Positions 1 through 47,419 are shown, counted from the stretch's first letter. The stretch: DNA of 64,000 bases from Branchiostoma floridae (GCF_000003815.2 NC_049989.1:8268792-8332791), one strand, 5' to 3'. Made by a program: numbers and translations. The notes: a model not told the origin generated them from the letters alone.

Positions 1-112
1 AAAGTTGGAGTAAGAAGTGACTACACTTTGTATATAGTATGTAATAGCCATTGGAGCAAAGCACTATCCGGACGGTACCCAGGCTATGTCTAACCACAGT
101 CCCTGTCCGTAG

Positions 113-35793
<35,681 letters not shown>

Positions 35794-37610
35794 CAGCGCG
35801 ATGGTACACCGTAGAACCTCCAGTAACCAAGGACAACCAGAGGACTTACCCATCGACCTTTGACCTCACTTCTTTGCTTTGGATGCCATAGGGGAGGGAA
35901 GAAAAATAGTCAAGAGAGTGGAAAAGCTTGTATTGACAAAGTGTTCCCCTTAGGAGAAAGATGACAATGTGTACCTTCTCAATTTTCTTCCTTTGTAGGA
36001 TCGCCAAAACATGTTGCTACAAAAGCAGAATTTCTCTTCTCTTTAAATGGAATTATGTCATTATAATGCTATTGCAAGTCTTGGTACTGTTAGTTTATTT
36101 GAAATTTTATGGATAAGAAAAAGTGCAAAGTATGACAGTGTAACATTCAAATGAACAACTATGACCAAAAAATGTTTTCCAAGGTTAGGAATTGAGGTCT
36201 TGACTGCTATTTTAAAGACTAAGGTAGCTACAGTCAGGATTATTTAAGTCTATGAAGTGAATGACACATGTATGACAATGTCCTCAACATTGGTCTCTTT
36301 TTTGCATTATGTAGGGAATATATCGTCCCTTAACAGTTAGTACTAAATTCATTTCTGTTGCTTTTGCTCTACAGAATTCTAGAGGAAGATATTTTGGCAT
36401 GATGAAAGAAAGATTATATTGTGGACTAGATGTATAATAAGTCTTCTATGTCTGGCTTGATTATTACAAGAATGTCACTAGTACTCTGAAACGATGACAT
36501 TCATCCAAATTTGAATATATTTAGTTTCAAGTTTGTCGACAATTCCAATGTTTTAACGTTATTTTAAAGTTTGGAAGTGACGTTCGGATAAGAAATTATG
36601 AAGGCTATCAATTATTTTGCTGAGAATTGCTATTCAGAAGAGCAACTGATTAAAAAATGTCTAATAGGACCACAGATATTTCCTGAAAAGCACAAAATAA
36701 TATTAATGACCACAGGCATTTCCAGTTTTCTAGGTTTGAAAAAAAGAAATGCTGAATTTTAGCATGTTGGACTTATTTCTTGTGGAAATTGCTAGTGTTT
36801 TTAAAAGTGCACAGTGTGTGTTGATGAGGTTTGAAGTGAATAATGATGAAGATTTAAAAAACTGTACAGATCCTACCAATGTGACGTGGAAACATGCACG
36901 TACATGTATAGTGGTGAACAGTACATATATATGGAGGGGAAAGAAGAAGTTATTGTACAAAGCTGACCTTGAAAATGTAAAGTTTGCCATGATGATGATG
37001 ATAATGACCCTACTGAAAGAAAGTGTATCCCCTCGGTTGTACAGACTGTGTTGTATGTATGTTGTAAAAAGTGCTTAAATGTAGGTAAGTCTATGTGGTT
37101 GTAAGTAGTACACTGTGTTCCACGTGACTCCCTTTTTCGCGGCTGCCCCAACTAGCATGACAAACACCCATTTGTAAACACTGAAAATATAGACACTGGG
37201 TCTTATTTAGTCCAGAAAGGTAGTACATGTATACTGATTGTTACTTTGACTACTGACCTCAAATGCAATTTATAAAACTTACCAGTTGCTCTCTCCTATG
37301 TTAAGAATGTATTGTAAGCATAAACTGATCATGTCTTTGTTTAATTCAAGATATCAGAAATTATATGCCAATTAAAAAAATCACAAGGCACTAAAGATGC
37401 CCATTACGAGAAAGACAAAAAGCTGTATTTGTAAATTTCTTTTAATTACAAATGTCATGAAGAAGGAACTTTAGACGTACAGGTTAACGATAATTTCAAG
37501 CAATTGTGCCAAATCTTTGAGAGAGTTACTACAGTAATATATGGTCCTTTATGCCCACATTTCATAGTTTTTGCAGGCATCAAGCAAATAAAATATTAAA
37601 TGGAATTCCT
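35794..37610 (+). other. NF1: NF1 3' untranslated region (probable)
   Basis: AT-rich sequence with many stops in every frame follows the TGA at 35791. The first convincing polyadenylation signal is AATAAA at 37587-37592. The exact 3' end cannot be fixed from sequence alone. Confidence 0.45.
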
Positions 37611-39201
37611 ATGAGAAAGTTTATGTATTGACTTAAAAAAACAAGCCCCCGACAACATGCACCTCATATTGAAAAGAATCAAGAAACCAATTGTCAAGAC
37701 ACATCAAGAAATTCAGTAATATACCTATATCAGTAAACCTTAAAGAAACCCCGGTTTTAGCAGGAACACAGCCGCTAGAAAGGGAGCCATGTGCCCCATA
37801 GATGTTGCAGTCGTGATGACTAGTAAATAGCAGAATACTTGCTTTTCGCTATTTTCTTCATGCGTTCGACAACAGCATGTAAGACAGACAGACGACGACC
37901 GATTGCTGTACAATTTATGAGGAAAATATTTGAGTCAACAAAAAACGTCGCTGATGAATAAAACATTACTATGGAATCCACAGCAAATTTGTGTATTTTT
38001 TTTTTCGTTTATTAATACGTATTACTTTATCAGTTTATACTCTTTTATCCAGACGATTTGGAAAGATTTAGGGTTTTGGAAATGGCAAATTTTGGGTGGT
38101 AAGTTTACTCTGGTTCGTATTACGAGTAGATTTTATGATGTTGGTGTTTTGACTATATGAAACCTCCTTGGGACTATTCAGTTTTTATAACGTTTGGATG
38201 TGACAACGTACTAAAATTTCTTCTACATGTATTTTTAAGCGAAGTTTCAAACGCTGTCATGTGTTGCATTATTTCCTTTTAATAATATTTATTTGCAAAT
38301 CCATGCCCGTAGGCTAACTGAAATGGTACAGAAAGTAAAAAAAGTGTCTATTCTTTACAGCTATTATTAAACCCAAGATTTGCAGAGACAGTTCTAACGT
38401 TATTTATCTATTTCATATAATAATACAACTGTTGAGGTGTACATGTATATACCTAACCATTTGGTGAATATTTTTTTCTTCTGGCTTTCAAGTTTTATGC
38501 AAAAATGTATTACAGTGTTGTAACGTCAGATATAGTTAGAAACCTTTAATGAATGTCCCTGTTATTCCCATCCAAACAACTTGATCAAAAGTTCTAGTAT
38601 TGCGTGGTCGGTTTAATAGTGTTCAAACAAGAGCCGTCGTTTAGTGTAGTCTATAATCTTTCCCTTGGCTATTTCAAGGAGATTCTATCGTGCCTGGGCT
38701 CACCCTCAAATTTGTGTCAAAAAAGATCACGTTTCCAAAAGTTGTTGAAAACTCCTTGAGATAAATGAGACCACACCGTGAGGGTCCATAAGATCAGCCC
38801 CTGTACGTGTGGAACTTCTACAAACAACGCGAAGCGTGTCGAGGTCAAATAGGCTAGATACTGCTTGGGTTTATCTTTAGAAATTTTCTGTTTAGTCTAG
38901 CGCCTGAGACTTATGTTAGCCTCAATTAGCAGGCTCCGTGAAGGACTTTAGCCCATCGGTACGGTCATGCTTGCCGAGTACATACTGTTTTCTAACGGCA
39001 TTTCCGCTATTTACAAAAAAATGCAGTATAATCGTGAAAAAACAGCAGTGTTTATATGTATCCCATGGAGCCTGCTGTACAGGCAACGAGTGTTACACAA
39101 ACGGAAAGTAGGTCAGCGAGAACAACAAAGCGGGCGAGCGCATTGTTCAGCGGGGGCCGGTGGGGATTATAGCCCGTGTATTTCCGCTGACTCACAGCGC
39201 G
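37611..39201. other. Intergenic, no gene seen
   Basis: The short open frames (for example around 37930-38160 and 38967-39224) show no family resemblance. The sequence is AT-rich up to about 38650 and then near average. Confidence 0.5.
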
Positions 39202-39287
39202 GGCCACGTGGCGCAATGGACTAGCGCACCGGACTTCTAGTGGATACAGCTATTCGGAGGTTGTGGGTTCGAGTCCCACCGTGGTCG
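39202..39287 (+). tRNA. tRNA-Arg (anticodon TCT) with a 12-nt intron
   Basis: All arms can be drawn. The acceptor stem GGCCACG (39202-39208) pairs with CGTGGTC (39280-39286), discriminator G at 39287. The D arm is GCGC/GCGC with loop AATGGACTA. The anticodon stem CCGGA pairs with TTCGG. Anticodon TCT is at 39236-39238 in a CTTCTA-A loop. The variable loop is AGGTT and the T arm is GTGGG-TTCGAGT-CCCAC. The intron gtggatacagct (39240-39251) sits between positions 37 and 38, the canonical place for eukaryotic tRNA introns. Animal tRNA-Arg(TCT) genes commonly carry such an intron. The layout closely matches the vertebrate gene. Confidence 0.93.
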
Positions 39288-39401
39288 ACGGTTATTTTTG
39301 AGGCAGCGTGTCATTTTTAGGTTTTACCTCGTTGCGCAACAGGCGGTGAACTTTCACCACCCGGAAGCAGCAAGGAAAAAATGGTCTCCATATGCCCAGA
39401 C

Positions 39402-39437
39402 ATTCGGAGGTTGTGGGTTCGAGTCCCACCATGGTCG
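39402..39437 (+). pseudogene. Duplicated 3' half of the tRNA-Arg gene
   Basis: The 36 bases from position 38 to the discriminator are repeated (ATTCGGAGGTTGTGGG onward), with one substitution in the acceptor strand (CATGGTC for CGTGGTC). The following 100 or so bases, including ctcgttgcgcaacaggcggt, are duplicated too: 39252-39390 against 39402-39533. The 5' half is absent, so it cannot make a tRNA. Confidence 0.85.
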
Positions 39438-39729
39438 ACGGAAATATTTTTGTAGCAGCGAGTTATTTTTAGTTTTTACCTCGTTGCGCAACAGGCGGTG
39501 AACTTTCACCACCCGGAAGTAGCAAAGAAACTGGTTTCTATATGTGTAGGAAGCAGGATAATTCTAAAACGCCGGCGACGGAGCTTGCTAGCGCTATGGA
39601 GACTAGAATTATCTACGTTTTGTGTTGTAAACTACGTGGAATGTTTGCAATGTTTCCACGTGATTTGGTCCTCTTGTTCAATAAACCAACAAACGGCTAC
39701 ATACCGATTTTCTTATAGCGGTACGTCCA

Positions 39730-39794
39730 ACCAAGGAGCTTTTATGTTGATCAAGGAGGTTGAAACCTCCTTGTGTTGATAAAAGCTCCTTGGT
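39730..39794. repeat. Perfect-ended hairpin
   Basis: ACCAAGGAGCTTTTAT at the left is the exact complement of ATAAAAGCTCCTTGGT at the right, and the middle CAAGGAGGTT-gaa-AACCTCCTTG is a second perfect stem. The whole 65 bp folds on itself. It could be a tiny MITE. No open frame or terminator context. Confidence 0.75.
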
Positions 39795-39845
39795 CCAACT
39801 TAGGCCGCTGCCCTGCTACACAAAACCATATATGGAAGTCTTCCG

Positions 39846-40068
39846 CTACTCTCCAAGCAGATGTTAGGTTCCGGCTGTTTTTTAACGTTTTGTAGTCGTT
39901 TTTATCGGGCTTTCTATTTTGTCATTTTTCATTAAGTAAGCCAGCCAAATTAGGTTACTCCAGTTAGGTTTTGATGCAGCACGATAAGATAATAAAATAG
40001 AAAGCCCGATAAAAACGACTAAAAACGTTAAAAAAACAGCCGGAGCCTAACCTCTGCTTGGAGAGTAG
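39846..40068. mobile_element. Foldback element, family with TCTCCAAGCAGATGTT ends (copy 1)
   Basis: A 223-bp element whose arms of about 80-90 bp are inverted copies: CTACTCTCCAAGCAGATGTT at the left, TGCTTGGAGAGTAG at the right. The arms also share ccggctgttttttaacg, tcgtttttatcgggctttct and their complements. The same words recur at 42873-42966 and 56950-57310, so it is a dispersed family. No coding capacity. Confidence 0.8.
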
Positions 40069-40666
40069 TCTTCTACCGCTATCACAGAAACTGACTCACC
40101 GAAGGGTAAAATTTGCGGGACACTTTTGCCAAGCAACAGGAATTAGTGTCTTCTGTTCATCTATGGAAACCAAGTGGCCGGGTACATTGCAGAAGTTTGA
40201 CTTTTACGAGACTCTGGTATTGAGAGAACCAAGAGCAAGCCATGTCAGATTATAGGGCCTTATGGGTTGAAATATGTATTAGCCTGGTCCCGACCTCCGG
40301 TCGCTGATGTATGTATGTATAAAGTAAAAGGGATCGATTCAAGAGGCTACTTGGTCACAGTAGAGCGAACTGAAAGCTAAGCGGAATGCATCAGGACCCC
40401 GGGACGTCTTGCTTCTTAGATGATTTGTCTATTCCCTTAGGCAGCTCTTAGACCCGTTTCCAACTTGGCCCCATATTGTACGGGCGGAGCCTTGGGGTTA
40501 CTAAAGTATCAAAATATACCCCTGTCAGTTGTGTCAATCGTCATGTAGGTATTTATTCATTTATTTATTGATTGATCTTTAGGGTAGTCCCTTCAATTAA
40601 CGTAGTAACTGATTTCCAAGGGAGCCCTATAATGTATGTCGAACGGAAGGTGTATAAAGGGCCCGT

Positions 40667-41870
40667 GTGTCAAGGTGGACTTAAAGTGATCGATTTTAAT
40701 GTAATGAACAAGGCCTTTAAAAGCCATATGGATTAAAATACTTGTAATGGACCCATCAAAAGAAAAAAAAGCACTTGTTTGCAAGATGGGGGGGGGGGGG
40801 ACTTTTTGTCAGTGTTCCGGTGCAATTACGCGACGGCTCAGTTAAATCTTAAAACGACATTTTACAAAGATGTCTTATTAGTTGCATGGGAAGAAGTGAT
40901 GAAATACGAACCCAAAACACACAGACAAATATGTTCGCAAGTTTTGTGGAATAACAGATTTATTTTAGTAAAGGATTCACCGATTTATTACAAAATCTGG
41001 ATCGATGCCGGAATTATCTATCTGAACGATTTGTTGTACGAGGATGGATCTTTTCTTACAAACAAAGACCTACACAATCTATATGGTTTAACCATGGGTT
41101 CAAGACAAATTATGAATTACAATTCTATAAAAGTGGCAATAATTTGGAAAGATAATATAAACAATAATGGAAAAAGGTGCACCTCTAAAAATATTATTGA
41201 ATACACAGAGAGAGTCCATCCCCTCACAACAACATGTAAACAAATACGATATTGTTATAGAAAAACAAGTTGTACCACCCAGTAGAGAAAACGAAATCAT
41301 ACGAAAAATTGGCAAATATGATATTGAGAAAGCTTATACTGCCGCCCTTATCGTAACAAAAGAAACCATTTGCAATATTTTCAGTACAAGATAATTCACC
41401 ACTTTCTACCTACAAACAGCTGGTTAAAAACAATCTAGTTAAAACCGACCGATGCAATAACTGTAAGGAAAAACATACCATGATACATTTATTTGTGTAG
41501 TTTAAAGAGGTTAAAAAATTTTCGAAGCAATTCTGTCTTTGGTGGAGCAGCTATGAGAAGCAAGACATAGTGCTGGATGAAAATTTGATTGCGTATGGTG
41601 TATGCTGCCATAGTACTGCCAGTGCCAAACTTTTACATTGTATTCTCACGGCGAAATACAGTACTGTATATACCTATGTTATGTGAAGAACATGAAACCA
41701 AACTTTGCGCTTTTTAAGAACAGGGTAAATAATAGTATAGAAATAGCTTTGTAAAGGTATGAACACAGCCTGATCGCAATTACTTTTATGTTTTATAATG
41801 TTATGTGCTTGTTATGTGAATGTTATGTTATGTAAATGTTAATAAAGGTTGAATAAAAAATCTTTAAAAA
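40667..41870 (+). mobile_element. 5'-truncated non-LTR retrotransposon (L1/Tx1-like), decayed
   Basis: The insertion is bounded by a perfect 13-bp duplication ATAAAGGGCCCGT at 40654-40666 and 41871-41883. It encodes only the C-terminal part of an L1-type ORF2 protein. It opens with CQGGLKVIDFNVMNKAFK (the GGLK..DF block after the reverse transcriptase palm), then QICSQVLWNNRFI and IWIDAGIIYLNDLL. It closes with a zinc-knuckle-like LPTNSWLK...TDRCNNCKEK...HLFV block. The frame is broken by stops, a 12-base G run at about 40789-40800, and frameshifts near 41150, so it is not functional. The 3' end is AT-rich with AATAAA. This is an ordinary endogenous LINE. Confidence 0.92.
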
Positions 41871-41883
41871 ATAAAGGGCCCGT

Positions 41884-42150
41884 CCATAATCGTTAGGAGT
41901 TTCCAAGGATGTCATTTTTGTTCTCTTTTGTTCTCTCTTAAACTTTCGACTTGAGTCGATGAATGATCCCCTACATTACATGGTAGATAACAACTACATA
42001 AATCACTTCTGCTATTATCGGAGTCATTTAGTCTGGTGGCAGAGACCGATAATCGTGCAATGCGGTCCATACAAACTTTCTATACCTCTGAGATGTGCTC
42101 TATAAGAATCTGGATGATGCCACTCTGTCATCCTTGGGCAATCCGCACAA
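41884..42150. other. Intergenic, nothing recognised
   Basis: Unique-looking sequence between the LINE and the tandem array. No reading frame or element is supported. Confidence 0.4.
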
Positions 42151-42590
42151 TAAGCAAATTAGGGCGGCCATTATGGAAAATCTTGTTTTCATCAATATCT
42201 CAATAACTGGTGTCTATCCCCATGTTTTGAGGGGTAAATAAGCAGATTAAGCCATTTCAGTTAAGATCACACCATTATTTTGTGCTTAAAATGCATACAA
42301 TATGCAAATTAGTCATACGGAAAATCTTGTTTTCGTCAATATCTCAGTAACTATGCACAACGTGTCACAATGGTTTTTGGTGTCTATCCTCATGTTTTGA
42401 GGGATATGAATCAGATTAAGCCATTTCAGTAAAGATCAAGTATTTTGTGCTAAATATGCATACATAATGTAAATTAAGGCGGCCATTATGGAAAAACATG
42501 TTGTCGACAATATCTCAGTAGCTACACATGGTATCAAAATAATTATGGTGTCTATCCCTTTGTTTTGAAGGGTAAATAATCTTTGGGAAG
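42150..42590. repeat. Three diverged tandem copies, about 150-165 bp unit
   Basis: Each unit carries ggccattatggaaaatcttg (or a close variant), gtcaatatctcagtaact, gtgtctatccccatgttttg and gattaagccatttcag. Units start near 42153, 42304 and 42469; the last is incomplete. Confidence 0.85.
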
Positions 42591-42872
42591 ATTCCGAACC
42601 GTTGTCGGCCTTTCTGAATTTACTGTTAAGCATTGCTAGCATCCCCCCATGCAGACCCTCACTAATGGTACTAGTCCTACCTTGACCGGCTGCCTCACAA
42701 TATGTCGTCGGTGCCGGGAGAGTTACTCGCCCGTAGCGTCCAGTAGTACGTTCCCGTCTGGTTCCCGTTGGGAGATAGGGATCCCGTCGTGCCAACATGA
42801 CATCGGACATGTGTTGCTGAATTTTTTATCTAACGAATAAATGAATTGATAAATAGATAGATAAGTAAACTA

Positions 42873-42966
42873 CAATCTCCAAGCAGATGTTGGTAGACAA
42901 AATCGATACGAACTGCCGTCTTCGTCACAAAATATGTTTGGCTACCAACATCTGTTTGGAGATTAC
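42873..42966. mobile_element. Short foldback element (copy 2 of the TCTCCAAGCAGATGTT family)
   Basis: CAATCTCCAAGCAGATGTTG at the left is the near-exact complement of CCAACATCTGTTTGGAGATT at the right, with about 50 bp between. The end sequence matches that of the element at 39846, but the interior is different and much shorter. Confidence 0.7.
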
Positions 42967-43312
42967 AGGGACCCAGCTAAGAACGGACTGAAGAATTACT
43001 TTAAGATATCTTAGAATATCTTAGAATATCCTAGCTGAAGATTTCTAATTTCTTGTTGCAAGAAGAAAACTTGCGGAGGCAAATGAAAATCTATATTTGT
43101 GACGTGAAATGTACAGCCTTGAACAAATGGAGCATTTAAAAACCTAGATGTAGAGAATATAACTATCTTGTCCGTCTGACGTCTTGATACATTATCCCTA
43201 CCCTACTGTTGCAATAACATGCAGGAAATGACGCGTGACCATCTCGTATATCTGCGCAAGGCCTTGTCTACGGCTTACCAGTACAGTGACGAAGCATTTT
43301 CCATGATATAAA

Positions 43313-43415
43313 CCGCGATAACCCCTCAGTGAACAGGCGAGTGATTAATATAATCTTGGCAGTTTATCGCCGGAGTTCTAGTGGAGAGGACCATCCGGGC
43401 ATCTTCAATTAAAGT
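43313..43415 (+). other. Possible 5' untranslated exon of the GPCR gene
   Basis: A non-coding stretch ending CAATTAAA followed by GTAAGTATGA, a strong donor. A matching acceptor TTTCACAG lies at about 45278, 126 bp upstream of the GPCR start codon. This is an inference from splice-site strength only. Confidence 0.25.
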
Positions 43416-44060
43416 AAGTATGACTATCTGGTTGATTATCTTCGGTTTTTCCTGGTGGAGTATCTAGCCTTTCCCTTACTGTATTAAGGTGTTAGAATAG
43501 CATGTAAAAGGGATGTGATGTTTTATCTATGAACGTTTGCGGAGTCAGACGCCATGTGTTATTGCCTTGTCGTACCTGGTGGTAAAGTGTTCCTGTATTT
43601 GCTCGGATCAGAATGTTCTGTAGCCTACAGATACCCGACAACATTTTTCTAACCCCCCAAAAAATCCATCGGAAAAATGTTATAATTGATATAGCGAGAA
43701 TGTATTCAAATGTCTGTGTCTGCCCATTTGATGTCTACTTTGTGTTATAGTTTTTTTTCGTCTTCTAGTAAAATATGAGATATATGAGAAATATGAGTCC
43801 CATATACCTAAATTTTAGTAAGAAGTGGAATTCTAAATTTTCTTTCTTTGCTATTGCACCCCAATATTGAAAAGGATGCATACATTTTCGTACTGGTAAA
43901 AGAAAATGTATTTGCACTCAATTATTTCATTTTCTATTTGGGAAAGATTGGATAAGCTGTTTAATGTGTCTATGTTGGTATGCATGTCCGATACCTGGTG
44001 CTTCTCAATGGCGCAATGGTGATCTATCTTGCTGGTAGATAGACTGTGTAGAAGGGTGGC

Positions 44061-44410
44061 CCAGCAAATTAGACACAAAAGATGATACGAATCCGTGCTA
44101 AATGCCATCCGTAGGTAGATTACTTATACCTCTTCCCTTTCACAATGATAATTTTGTATACAAAAATCAGACGCCAATGGTATCACTTACGTGAAGAGGA
44201 ATGCCACGACCTTCCAAAATTCAGACTTGGTGATCATCCAGCAAAATAGACTCAAAAGATGATTGATACGAATCCGTGTTGAAGGCCACCCGTAGGTAGA
44301 TTACTCCTGTATCCTCTTCCCTTTCACAATGATAATTTTGTATACACAAATCTGAAAAGCCGATGATCCCATTCAAAAGAAAGGAATACCATGCCCTCAA
44401 CCACCATTCT
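44061..44410. repeat. Tandem duplication, 177-bp unit
   Basis: Copy one runs from 44061 to 44237 and copy two from 44238. Shared words are ccagcaaa, aaaagatgat, tacgaatccgtg, ccgtaggtagattac and tcttccctttcacaatgata. No coding content. Confidence 0.8.
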
Positions 44411-45403
44411 TGACAACCTTACATTCTTATCAGCAAGGACATATCCATGTATACAGGCTTTGCCATTTTAAACTTAAAACACAGCGATTTGTTTGTATTA
44501 TTCTAAAAACTTCTGCTAGTGCAAATTGCTATCTAAATTTGTGGCAACACTTATCCCCATAGATGATTTTGCTCATTGGCCCAGACAATCTACATGGCCA
44601 CCTACCTACTGTGCCCATTTTCTTCAAGTCCGGATATCCCTTGCTTTGATTGATCACCATAGACAGGTTTAATTGCATCTGTATGTCATACGTGTCTTCG
44701 ATTTTGTGCTGCAAATGTCAATGGCTATACGTATCTCTCAGAAATAATTAGATGTACCGCAATCGATAAGTCTTGCACCCTTTTATTTCTACCAGTCAGG
44801 TAGAAGGAATTCGTGAATTCTTTCCAACGAAAGTGCATGGTCTCAATCTACGCGTGAGTACCAGAAGAATATTTGTTTTTGATTCTTTGCACGGGACGGG
44901 GACGGATATCGGATAAGAAGGTAAACTGCCATCAATCATACAAAGACTTTAATCCTAAGGAAAGTCACGAGTATATAGCAAGGGGCTTTAAACCTAATTC
45001 ATTTTAAAGCTCCATGATAAAGGTGAATCCCTGATGGGTTTTTTGTTTTCAAAGAGAACTAAATCACAAACTGATACATTCAATTTACTTTCTTATTAAG
45101 TGGAGAATGTTACATAGACGTACATAACGTTAATATTTGTACATGTATAATGATAGTAAATGTATGTAAATGTCAATGTCACTGTTTTTATGTGCAATTA
45201 CCAAGAATTCACCATACATGTCTTTGCATTTGTCTGTATGGATTTGCATGGGGTACAGTATTACGTATCTTTCACAGGTAACTACAATTGGAACGTGACT
45301 ATGCATGGTTCAACTTGACTTCATATCCCTCCATCTCGCTTCTAAGTTGTAGACAATCGGAGCTGGAGAAAACATCTCTAATTTCTAACAAAAATCTGCC
45401 ATC

Positions 45404-47062
45404 ATGGAGAACTCAGTAACGTCTACATCGTGCCCTTCGGAGAGACACGAGATAACCTTCGCAGCCAAGGTCACTTTGGTCGCCATCTTGGGTGTGTTAG
45501 CTTTCGTGGGGGCTGTCGGGAACACTCTCACCATCCACATCACCCTGGACAACCGGAAACGGAAACGGAGCGTCGACGCGTTCATCATCAACCTGGCTGC
45601 AGCTGACGTGTTGATAGCTTCTGTGATGAACACCTGTCAGATTGTGGGGGTCATGGCTCCAGAGGTACATCTTTGTATATGTAACGTTACAGGGATATAG
45701 TTAGCACTTATACCGAAATGCAGTGCACGACTATAGATAAGAGTATGGCTAATAATACTAGTACTATACAAGCTAATACAATAAGACCGTATTTGTATAC
45801 GTAGCTATTGTACCTAATCAGTCCAATTATATTCGTATATTTTGGCATTTTGTACATGTAAATACACAAAAAAGGGTATTTGGAAAATTCTTTTGTACAG
45901 TCGTGAAATTGCTAAGTTAAGTATATACATCTAATCGTAAACAATTATAAGAAAACATGTCATGCACACGTCTATCTGATAGATAAATCATGTACTTGCC
46001 CTTGATTGATGAGCTTTTCTCATGCAAAGGTTTTGAATTCAGACAGTTTTTGATATATGCATTAAATGGCAGGGATTACAAGCATTTATCTGTGGTTTTA
46101 GAAGAAATAAAGTCAGCTTATTCAAACTTGATTTGATGTAGAGCTGTTTAGTTTGAACCATATTTAGTTTATTCATAGTTCAGTATAGTTGTGAAAATAC
46201 TCAAATGTTTTTATCTTCAATTTAAAATGAAGAACAAATTGCAGAGAAATTGAAATCATATTCCTGGTTTTCCAGGTCCTCATTACGCACCCACACATCT
46301 GTGAGGTGATCGGTAGCATCTGTGTCATCGGCTGTGTGGTTTCCCTCGCCACCGCAGCGACCATCAGTCTCAACCCGCTACCTATTCATCGCCAAACGAA
46401 CATGGCACGACGCCATCTTTAACAAGAAATGGTCGGCTGCCATCTTAGCCTCGTTTTGGATCACCGGTATCCTGTACAATGTACCGATGTGGCTAGGCTG
46501 GGGTAGCCATGGTTACGACTACAAGACGATGAACTGTATGTATGACCGAGCCGCCCACTATCGCTTCACCTTGCTGTTCGTACTTGGAGGTCATATTTTG
46601 CCCGCCATCACAGTTGTCGTCTGCAACGGTCTCCTCGTGCGCCACGTCCGGGCAACTAAGCGAGCGCTTGCCGAACACCTGCCGAAGGCCATGATACAAG
46701 CCGACGACGTCCGAGTGATGAAGACGCTGGGGATCGTGTGTACTTCGTTTGTGCTCGGGTGGTTGCAGTACGGAATCGTGGTGGTCGCGGACTATCAGGA
46801 CCAATGGTCACAGGCAGTCCACTGTACTTCGTTCGTCTTGGCTCACTCCAGTAGCACGCTGAACTGTCTTCTGTACCTCGTGACCAACAAGGAGATGCGA
46901 CAGAAGTACCTGGCCGTCTTTTGGAAGAAAATGAAGGACAACATAAGTGACATACGCCGCAGCTCTGGTGTAGATATCAATGGCAAGCGAGGATCTTTTG
47001 CCAAAAATCCGGATGAGGCAATAGCTCTAAGGGGCTTCAACAACCTGGACTGGGACGCTTAA
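45404..47062 (+). CDS. Rhodopsin-family GPCR (melatonin-receptor/opsin-like), two exons, frame broken by one base
   Basis: Exon 1 is 45404-45664 (87 codons) and exon 2 is 46276-47062; the GT-AG intron is in phase 0 between helices 2 and 3. The ATG at 45404 is followed by a short N-terminus and TM1 with the GN motif (FVGAVGNTL). TM2 has LAAADVL. TM3 starts at the conserved Cys (HICEV) and ends in NRY instead of DRY. TM4 has FWITG. Extracellular loop 2 has GWG and the partner Cys (MNCMYD). TM5 has ILPAITVV. TM7 has NCLLY in place of NPxxY. The retinal lysine position of opsins holds His, so it is not a light receptor. The loop-2 style (GWGSHGYDY...C) is closest to melatonin receptors and opsins in my reading. 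One extra C at 46374-46376 shifts the frame exactly at the NRY motif. Without it the protein would be 348 residues. The ligand is unknown. Confidence 0.88.
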
Positions 47063-47419
47063 ATGTAGGAAAAGCTGTATATTTATATTAGTGTGAAAAC
47101 ACGTAGAGAAATATATATATGGTAGATAAAATGTAATTGAAAAGTACAAATGTACTAGTGCTTAAGGAAGAACCTCCAGTGTGCACGTGCAGTGTTTCGT
47201 GCAATGCGTATTAGTTTGTGCAATGCCATTGGTATCATTTTAGTGACATCCATTAAAGTTGTAACTTTCGACCATTTCTAATTGGCTCTCTCATTGTTTG
47301 GCAATCGCCGCGTATTTCCAGCCCAACGTTTCTGTCTTATGTTTTCATTTGTCACAACACGCTCTCTTCAAGAAGTTTTGTTGTAAACATTTGTCAAAAT
47401 GCGTGTGCCCCCAGTACGC

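Noticed and set aside
39298-39779. Two open frames after the tRNA gene (67 and 93 codons)
   Set aside because: They arise from the duplicated tRNA flank; the repeated FHHPE segment comes from the duplication, not from a protein domain.
42436-42810. 124-codon minus-strand frame
   Set aside because: It overlaps the end of a tandem repeat array and has no recognisable domain.
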